From positions 1 through 5,963 of the forward strand of contig WFXV01000240.1 in NCBI GenBank assembly GCA_015490435.1: a stretch of 5,963 bases of DNA, in the 5' to 3' direction. Below the pieces are notes generated by a model. It ran no database searches, had not been told where the DNA came from, and saw only the letters and a list, made by a program, of their open reading frames with translations. Each line of letters starts with the position of its first letter. Within the stretch, counting starts at the first letter, position 1. Below are positions 1-5,963 of the stretch, piece by piece. A program made the translations under genes and the position numbers. Origin of the DNA: Thermaceae bacterium. Its GTDB lineage: Bacteria; Deinococcota; Deinococci; Deinococcales; Marinithermaceae.

Positions 1-1216
<1,216 letters not shown>

Positions 1217-1222
1217 GGCCCT

Positions 1223-1228
1223 CACCTC
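1223..1228 (-). promoter_or_regulatory. tuf ribosome-binding site overlapping the fusA stop
   Basis: Read on the minus strand, GAGGTG lies six bases before the tuf ATG. Its first two bases are also the last two bases of the fusA TGA stop (1229-1227). A ribosome ending fusA therefore sits on the tuf initiation signal, which favours coupled translation. The site supports ATG 1216 as the start. Confidence 0.7.
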
Positions 1229-3311
1229 ACTCCTGCATCAGCTTCTCTTGGATCTGCTTGGGAACCTCGGCGTAGTGGTCGAAGAACATCACGAACGAGG
1301 CCCGACCTTGGGTCTTCGAGCGCAGGTCGGTGGCGTAGCCGAACATCTCGGCGAGGGGCACGTAGGCCCGCACCACCTGCGCGTTGCCGCGGGGCTCCAT
1401 GCCGAGGATCTGGCCCCGGCGGGAGTTCAAGTCGCCGATCACGTCGCCGAGGTACTCCTCGGGAGTGACCACCTCGACCTTCATGATCGGCTCGAGGATC
1501 GCCGGCTGGCCCTTCTTGACCGCGTCCTTGAGAGCCATCGAGGCGGCGATCTTGAAGGCCATCTCGGAGGAGTCCACCTCGTGGTGGCTGCCGTCGTAGA
1601 GGGTGACCTTCAGGTCCACCACCGGGAAGCCGATGAGCGGACCCGACTGCATCGCCTCCTCGATGCCCTTCTGCACCGCGGGGATGAAGTCCTTGGGGAT
1701 CACGCCGCCGACGATCGCGTTCACGAACTCGAAGCCGCCGCCGCGGGGCAGGGGCTCGGCCTTGATCTTTACGTGGCCGTACTGGCCCCGGCCGCCGGTC
1801 TGGCGGATGAACTTGCCCTCGGCGTCCACCGGGACGGTGATCGTCTCGCGGTAGGCGACCTGGGGCTTGCCCACGTTGGCCTCGACCTTGAACTCCCGCT
1901 TCAGCCGGTCGACGATGATCTCGAGGTGGAGCTCACCCATCCCCGAGATGATGGTCTGGCCGCTCTCGGGGTCGGTGTGGACCCGGAAGGTGGGGTCCTC
2001 CTCGGAGAGGCGCTGGAGCGCCATCGCCAGCTTCTCCTGGTCGGCCTTGGACTTGGGCTCGATGGCGACGTCGATCACCGGCTCGGGGATGTCGATCGAC
2101 TCGAGGATGATGGGCTCGTCCTTCTCGCCCACCAGGGTGTCGCCGGTGACCGTGTCCTTGAGCCCCACCACCGCGCCCAGGTCGCCGGCCTGGAGCTCCT
2201 CGACCTCCTCGCGGTGGTTGGCGTGCATCCGGAGGAGCCGGCCGATCCGCTCCTTCTTGCCCTTGGTGGAGTTGAAGACGTAGGAGCCGGCCTTGATGGT
2301 GCCGGAGTAGACCCGGATGAAGGTCAGCCGGCCGACGTAGGGGTCGGCCATGATCTTGAAGGCGAGCGCGGCCAAGGGGCCGTTCGGATCGGGGTGCCGC
2401 TCGACCTCGCGCCCGTCCGGGGTCGTCCCCTTGATCGGCGGGATGTCGAGGGGCGAGGGCAGGTAGTCGACGATGGCGTCGAGGAGGAGCTGGACGCCCT
2501 TGTTTTTGAGCGCGGAACCGAGAAAGACGGGGGTAATGTCCAGGGAGATGGTGCCCTTGCGGATCGCCGCCTTGATCTCCTCCTCGGAGATCTCCTCGCC
2601 CTCGAGGTACTTCATCATGATCTCCTCGTCGAAGTCGGCGGCGGTCTCGATCAGCTTCTCGTGCCACTCCTCGGCCTGGGCCCGGTAGTCCTCGGGGATC
2701 TCGACCTCGCGGATGTCGGTGCCGAGGTCGTTGCCGTAGGTGTAGGCCTTCATGCGGAGGAGGTCGATGATCCCCGAGAAGCTGTCCTCCTGGCCGATGG
2801 GGAGCTGCATCAGGACCGGCCGGGCGCCGACCCGCTCCTTCATCGAGTTGATAACCAGCCAGATGTCGGCGCCGGTCTTGTCCATCTTGTTGGCGAAGGC
2901 GATGCGGGGCACCCGGTACTTGTCGGCCTGGCGCCAGACGGTCTCCGACTGCGGCTCCACGCCCTGGGAGGCGTCGAAGACCACCACCGCGCCGTCGAGG
3001 ACGCGCATCGAGCGCTCCACCTCGATGGTGAAGTCCACGTGGCCGGGGGTGTCGATGATGTTGATGCGGTGTTCCTTCCAGAACGCCGTGGTCACCGCCG
3101 CGGTGATGGTGATCCCACGCTCGCGCTCCTGCTCCATGAAGTCCATGGTGGCGGCGCCCTCGTGTACCTCGCCGATCTTGTGGATGCGCCCGGTGTAGAA
3201 GAGGATGCGCTCGGTGGTGGTGGTCTTGCCCGCGTCGATGTGGGCCGCGATCCCGATGTTGCGGGTCTTCTTGAGGTCGAACTTGGTGTAGTCGAAGGTC
3301 TTCTGCGCCAT
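1227..3311 (-). CDS. fusA: Elongation factor G (EF-G), translocation GTPase
   Basis: EF-G drives GTP-dependent translocation of tRNA and mRNA and, with RRF, ribosome recycling in the cytoplasm. From ATG 3311 the protein has 694 residues, close to the roughly 691 of the T. thermophilus protein. G-domain motifs are AHIDAGKT (23-30), the switch I segment RERGITIT (63-70), DTPGH (87-91), NKMD (141-144) and SALK near 262. Domains II-V follow in the usual order, with GMGELHLEI in domain III and GGRGQYGHVKI in domain IV. No motif is missing. An in-frame GTG at 3320 would add three residues but overlap rpsG by seven bases. ATG 3311 is preferred because it lies two bases after the rpsG stop, with GGTGG (3321-3317) five bases upstream. 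The gene is third in rpsL-rpsG-fusA-tuf and probably relies on translational coupling to rpsG. Confidence 0.98.
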   Translation of the reverse strand: MAQKTFDYTKFDLKKTRNIGIAAHIDAGKTTTTERILFYTGRIHKIGEVHEGAATMDFMEQERERGITITAAVTTAFWKEHRINIIDTPGHVDFTIEVERSMRVLDGAVVVFDASQGVEPQSETVWRQADKYRVPRIAFANKMDKTGADIWLVINSMKERVGARPVLMQLPIGQEDSFSGIIDLLRMKAYTYGNDLGTDIREVEIPEDYRAQAEEWHEKLIETAADFDEEIMMKYLEGEEISEEEIKAAIRKGTISLDITPVFLGSALKNKGVQLLLDAIVDYLPSPLDIPPIKGTTPDGREVERHPDPNGPLAALAFKIMADPYVGRLTFIRVYSGTIKAGSYVFNSTKGKKERIGRLLRMHANHREEVEELQAGDLGAVVGLKDTVTGDTLVGEKDEPIILESIDIPEPVIDVAIEPKSKADQEKLAMALQRLSEEDPTFRVHTDPESGQTIISGMGELHLEIIVDRLKREFKVEANVGKPQVAYRETITVPVDAEGKFIRQTGGRGQYGHVKIKAEPLPRGGGFEFVNAIVGGVIPKDFIPAVQKGIEEAMQSGPLIGFPVVDLKVTLYDGSHHEVDSSEMAFKIAASMALKDAVKKGQPAILEPIMKVEVVTPEEYLGDVIGDLNSRRGQILGMEPRGNAQVVRAYVPLAEMFGYATDLRSKTQGRASFVMFFDHYAEVPKQIQEKLMQE

Positions 3312-3313
3312 CG

Positions 3314-3784
3314 CTACCACCGGTAGTGGGCGTAGGCCCGGTTGGCCTCGGCCATGCGCTCGACTTCCTCGCGCTTTTTGACCGCGCCGCCCTTGCCCTC
3401 GGCCGCCTCGATCAACTCGGCGGCGATGCGCTCGGCGGCGGTGCGCTCGGGGCGCTGGTTGGCCGCCTGCACCAGCCAGCGGAGCGCCAAGGACTGCTGA
3501 CGGCGCGGGCTGACCTCGACCGGGACCTGGTAGTTGGAACCGCCCACGCGACGGGAGCGGGTCTCCATGCGGGGCTTGGCGTTCTCCACCGCCGCCTTGA
3601 AGACCTTGAGGGGCTCCTGGCCGGTCCGCTCCTGGATGATGCGGCAGGCGTCGTAGAAGATGCGGGCGGCCAGGTTCTTCTTGCCGTCGCGCATGATCTT
3701 GTTGATGAAGGCGGTCACCACCACGTCGCCGTAGACGAGGTCGGGCGGAAGTTTACGGATTTCGGCTCTTCTTCTCCTCGCCAT
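3314..3784 (-). CDS. rpsG: 30S ribosomal protein S7
   Basis: S7 is a primary 16S rRNA-binding protein that nucleates assembly of the 30S head and lies near the mRNA exit and the E site. The 156-residue product has the same length as T. thermophilus S7, by memory. It opens with the basic MARRRRAEIRK tail. It keeps the family core FINKIMRDGKKNLA (about 27-40), SRRVGGSNYQVPVEV (about 77-91) and RRQQSLALRW (about 94-103), and ends in ANRAYAHYRW. The ATG at 3784 is three bases after the rpsL stop and is served by an AAGGAG site inside the end of rpsL. The TAG stop is two bases before fusA. In E. coli, S7 represses its own operon by binding the rpsL-rpsG intercistronic RNA; three bases here leave no room for that element. 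Confidence 0.98.
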   Translation of the reverse strand: MARRRRAEIRKLPPDLVYGDVVVTAFINKIMRDGKKNLAARIFYDACRIIQERTGQEPLKVFKAAVENAKPRMETRSRRVGGSNYQVPVEVSPRRQQSLALRWLVQAANQRPERTAAERIAAELIEAAEGKGGAVKKREEVERMAEANRAYAHYRW

Positions 3785-3787
3785 GGC

Positions 3788-4162
<375 letters not shown>

Positions 4163-4169
4163 AGCACCA

Positions 4170-4179
4170 CTCCCTTCCT
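4170..4179 (-). promoter_or_regulatory. rpsL ribosome-binding site
   Basis: The minus strand shows the purine run AGGAAGGGAG ahead of rpsL. Its GGAG core (4173-4170) stands seven bases before the TTG at 4162, which is normal spacing. This is the main sequence support for the TTG start over the far-upstream ATG. Confidence 0.7.
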
Positions 4180-4181
4180 GC

Positions 4182-4214
4182 AAAAGCCCCCGTCTTTCAA
4201 AGAGCCTTCGGGGC
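4182..4214 (-). promoter_or_regulatory. Leader hairpin followed by four T, possible attenuator
   Basis: In the transcribed leader of rpsL, GCCCC (4214-4210) can pair with GGGGC (4190-4186). One further G-C pair is possible if a single G is bulged. TTTT (4185-4182) follows directly. The loop contains the 11-base palindrome TCTTTGAAAGA (4203-4193). A GC stem plus a short T run resembles a weak intrinsic terminator or attenuator placed before the rpsL ribosome-binding site, or an operator or protein-binding element. The stem is short and the loop long, so chance pairing in GC-rich DNA is possible. Confidence 0.3.
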
Positions 4215-4232
4215 AGCAAAGCCCAAGCCCCG

Positions 4233-4261
4233 ATTTTAACCGCCTCCAAGCCGCCCGTAAA
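4233..4261 (-). promoter_or_regulatory. Sigma-A type promoter of the str operon
   Basis: On the minus strand, TTTACG (4261-4256) is followed by exactly 17 bases and then TAAAAT (4238-4233). Against TTGACA/TATAAT these match at four and five of six positions with ideal spacing. The expected transcription start is about 4225-4228, giving a leader of roughly 65 bases before rpsL. The AT-rich hexamer stands out in very GC-rich surroundings, and the position between two same-strand operons fits. This would drive rpsL-rpsG-fusA-tuf. Confidence 0.75.
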
Positions 4262-4276
4262 GCGGGCCGGAGGCGG
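4240..4276. repeat. Interrupted inverted repeat covering the promoter -35 and spacer
   Basis: The outer arms, 4240-4247 and 4269-4276, are perfect 8-base complements (CCGCCTCC/GGAGGCGG). Inside, 4253-4257 and 4263-4267 are perfect 5-base complements (GCCCG/CGGGC) around a TAAAG loop on the plus strand. The promoter -35 box and most of the spacer fall inside this dyad, and the -10 box begins two bases beyond it. It could act as a hairpin in read-through RNA from the ABC operon, as an operator, or as nothing. An alternative pairing of GCCGCC (4278-4273) with GGCGGC (4255-4250) competes with it. Confidence 0.5.
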
Positions 4277-4281
4277 CCAGT

Positions 4282-4304
4282 CCCGGGGCCAGGGGCGCCC
4301 CGGG
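4282..4304 (-). terminator. GC hairpin after the ABC ATPase gene, possible terminator
   Basis: Arms 4282-4289 and 4297-4304 form a perfect 8-base GC stem (CCCGGGGC/GCCCCGGG) with a seven-base loop. The stem begins 13 bases after the ATPase TAG stop. This is the right place to end the transport operon, but no T run follows (ACTGGCC comes next on the minus strand), so it is not a standard intrinsic terminator. It may act with the next inverted repeat, or with Rho, or merely protect the 3' end. Confidence 0.35.
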
Positions 4305-4317
4305 CCGTCCAAGCTTT

Positions 4318-5364
4318 CTAAGTATAGGGAAGGGGGCGCGTATTCTGCAAGGCGGTGTCCTCGACCTCAAGCACCGCCGCCGGCTCGCGGACCCGAAGCC
4401 GCACCGCGTCGCCCTCGCGCCAGGGCAGGCGGTAGTCCGCCTGCGCCCGGAGCCTTCGCCCGCCCGCCTCGAGCATGAGGGTCAGGTCGTGCCCCTTGAA
4501 GGCCCGGCCGAGCACCCGGGCGGGCACCCCGGTCTCGGCGGTGGGCGGGAGGAGCTCAAGGTGCTCGGGGCGCACGGCGAGCAGCACCCGCCCCCGGGCG
4601 GGCCGGTCGAGGGGGATCCGCCCGAGGGGGGTCTCGGCCTCCTCGCCCTCGGCCTCCCCGGGGATCAAGTTCGCAGCCCCCAGAAAGCGGGCGACGAAGG
4701 CGGTCTTAGGCCGGCGATAGACCTCCTCCGGGGTCCCCACCTGGACGATCCGGCCCCCGTGGAGCACCGCGATCCGATCGGCGAGGGCGAGCGCCTCCTC
4801 CTGGTCGTGGGTGACCCAGAGGGCGGCGGTGCCGGTGGCGCGGAGGGCCCGGACGACCTCCTCCCGGGTCCGCTCCCTGAGATCGGCGTCGAGGCTCGAG
4901 AAGGGCTCGTCCAAAAGCACCACCCGGGGGCCCGGGGCGAGGGCCCGGGCGAGCGCCACCCGCTGCCGCTGGCCGCCCGAGAGCCTTTCCGGATAGCGGT
5001 CCCGGAAGGCGACCAGGCCGAGGAGGTCGAGCAGCCGGTCCACCCGCTCCCGCGCGCCACGGCGGACCCCGAAGGCGACGTTCTCGTAGACGGTGAGGTG
5101 GGGGAAGAGGGCGAGGTCCTGGAAGACGAAGCCGATCCCCCGCCGCTCGGGTGGCAGTGCGGTCACGTCCCGCCCGGAAAGCTGGACGCGGCCGCGATCG
5201 GGGCGCTCGAGCCCCGCCACCACCCGGAGCAAAGTGGTCTTCCCCGCCCCCGAGGGCCCCACCACCGCGAGCAGCTCGCCGGGCTCGAGGGCGAGCGAGA
5301 CTCCGCGAAGGACCGGCTCGCCCCCGCGCCGCTTCCAGAGGTCTTCCACCGCAAGCAGCTTCAC
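4318..5364 (-). CDS. fbpC: ABC transporter ATP-binding protein, ferric-iron (FbpC) type
   Basis: This is the cytoplasmic ATPase that powers an importer. From GTG 5364 it has 348 residues, typical of FbpC/PotA/CysA-like proteins. Nucleotide-binding motifs are complete: Walker A GPSGAGKT (36-43), Q-loop FVFQD (Gln82), signature LSGGQRQR (128-135), Walker B and catalytic Glu in LLDEP (150-154), D-loop SSLD and H-loop THDQ (His186). A C-terminal region of about 110 residues with AVRPEHLELLP is a TOBE-type regulatory domain, common in transporters for iron, sulfate, molybdate, polyamines or sugars. GTG 5364 overlaps the permease stop as GTGA and has a G run five bases upstream. An in-frame GTG at 5370 is the alternative and adds two residues. 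The neighbouring permease points to an FbpB-like partner, hence ferric iron as first guess. Thiamine or another anion or metal is possible, and the symbol is tentative. Confidence 0.85.
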   Translation of the reverse strand: MKLLAVEDLWKRRGGEPVLRGVSLALEPGELLAVVGPSGAGKTTLLRVVAGLERPDRGRVQLSGRDVTALPPERRGIGFVFQDLALFPHLTVYENVAFGVRRGARERVDRLLDLLGLVAFRDRYPERLSGGQRQRVALARALAPGPRVVLLDEPFSSLDADLRERTREEVVRALRATGTAALWVTHDQEEALALADRIAVLHGGRIVQVGTPEEVYRRPKTAFVARFLGAANLIPGEAEGEEAETPLGRIPLDRPARGRVLLAVRPEHLELLPPTAETGVPARVLGRAFKGHDLTLMLEAGGRRLRAQADYRLPWREGDAVRLRVREPAAVLEVEDTALQNTRPLPYT

Positions 5365-5963
5365 CGCCACCCCCCGATTCCATAGAGGAGGAGCGCCGCC
5401 GCCCCGCCCAGCCCACTCAGCACCAGCGCGAAGGGGGCGGCCTCCACCAAAAAGCCCTCGGCGGCGTAGGTCCAGGTGGCCACCGCCAGCGTCTCGTAGC
5501 CGATCGGGGCCAGCATCAGCGTCAGGGGAAGCTCCTTCATCGCCCCCAGGAAGACGAGCAGTCCGCCGGAGAGAACCCCGCCCCGAAAGAGCGGCCAGAC
5601 CACCCGGCGAAAGGCGCCAAAAGCGCTCTCGCCTAAGGTTCGGGCGGCCTCCTCGAGCCCCCTCGGCACCAGCCCCAGCGCCGCCCGCACCGGTCCCATC
5701 GCCTCGGCGAGGAAATGCACCAGGTATCCGTAGACCAAAAGGGCCAGGGTCTGGTAAAGGGCAGGGATCCCGTAGAGCGCGAGGAAGACCAGGGCGAGCC
5801 CGAGCGCGGTCGGCGGCACCGCGTAGCCCAGGAAAGCGACCTGCTCGAAAAGGGCGTACCGCGGGTAGCGCACCGCCAGGTAGACGAGCCCAGCGGAAAG
5901 CCCGGCGGCGAGCACCGCGGCGGGCGCGGCCGCAAGCAGGGTGCGCCCGAGCGCCTCCAGGGG
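5361..5963 (-). CDS. ABC transporter permease, FbpB-like, C-terminal part
   Basis: This is the C-terminal 200 residues of an inner-membrane permease; the frame is open to the window edge, so the N-terminus lies outside. Hydrophobic segments fall near visible residues 16-32, 44-66, 70-90, 128-150 and 172-196, as expected for a BPD_transp_1 half. The EAA loop that docks on the ATPase is visible: EEAARTLG (104-111), then Pro124 of the RRVVWPL segment. The phrase GAMKELPLTLML (140-151), followed by the ETLAV..W.YA pattern, is characteristic of FbpB/SfuB-type iron permeases, which have two fused permease halves of about 500-550 residues. The Val at 5915-5913 is probably not a start, because the membrane-protein reading continues upstream without a stop. 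The TGA stop overlaps the ATPase start by four bases, so the two subunits are probably co-translated. Substrate is inferred from family resemblance only. Confidence 0.85.
   Translation of the reverse strand, partial: PLEALGRTLLAAAPAAVLAAGLSAGLVYLAVRYPRYALFEQVAFLGYAVPPTALGLALVFLALYGIPALYQTLALLVYGYLVHFLAEAMGPVRAALGLVPRGLEEAARTLGESAFGAFRRVVWPLFRGGVLSGGLLVFLGAMKELPLTLMLAPIGYETLAVATWTYAAEGFLVEAAPFALVLSGLGGAAALLLYGIGGWR

Noticed and set aside
4209..4232. CGGGGC/GCCCCG hairpin at the start of the str leader
   Set aside because: The arms are perfectly complementary, but one arm lies between the -10 box and the predicted transcription start, so most of it would not be in the RNA. It remains only as DNA symmetry.
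4163..4312. N-terminal extension of S12 from ATG 4312
   Set aside because: The extra 50 residues cover the promoter, hairpins and ribosome-binding site and match nothing in S12. The family N-terminus begins exactly after TTG 4162.
4489..5385. Plus-strand open frame of 298 codons opposite the ABC ATPase
   Set aside because: It is an antisense shadow of a complete ATPase with all nucleotide-binding motifs. The product is Pro/Gly/Glu-rich without structure.
4706..5416. Minus-strand frame of 236 codons overlapping the ATPase in another phase
   Set aside because: It is an Arg/Gly/Pro/Ala-rich out-of-frame reading of the ATPase, typical of GC-rich DNA. No domain is visible.

Overview
The window comes from a GC-rich, probably thermophilic bacterium close to Thermus, most likely in the Thermaceae (Deinococcota). 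From memory of the family, the EF-Tu, EF-G, S7 and S12 proteins here resemble the Thermus thermophilus ones nearly residue for residue. EF-Tu carries the short basic insertion after the SAL motif that marks Thermus-type EF-Tu. S12 ends at PKE without the lysine/alanine tail I recall in T. thermophilus, so a sister genus is as likely as Thermus itself. This placement is from memory; no database search was possible.

Every gene lies on the minus strand, so transcription runs from high to low coordinates. At the right edge (5361-5963) is the C-terminal 200 residues of an ABC permease. It overlaps its ATPase gene (4318-5364) by four bases. Together they look like the FbpB/FbpC (ferric-iron type) membrane and energy subunits of an importer. 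The rest of the permease and any binding protein lie outside the window.

A 155-base gap (4163-4317) separates this transport operon from the next. It holds a GC-rich hairpin just after the ATPase stop, a convincing sigma-A-type promoter (TTTACG, 17 bases, TAAAAT) set inside a larger inverted repeat, a short leader with a second hairpin followed by four T, and the rpsL ribosome-binding site.

From 4162 down to 1 is the classical str operon: rpsL (S12), rpsG (S7), fusA (EF-G), tuf (EF-Tu). The gaps are 3, 2 and 10 bases, and each downstream ribosome-binding site is built into the end of the previous gene, which suggests tight translational coupling. rpsL appears to start with TTG. EF-Tu is complete to its last residue; the window edge cuts through its stop codon.

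S12 and S7 are 30S proteins (decoding centre and head), and EF-Tu and EF-G are the two elongation GTPases. The block therefore co-expresses core translation machinery. I found no mobile element, CRISPR array, RNA gene or unknown protein family. The least-explained DNA is the promoter and leader region of the str operon.
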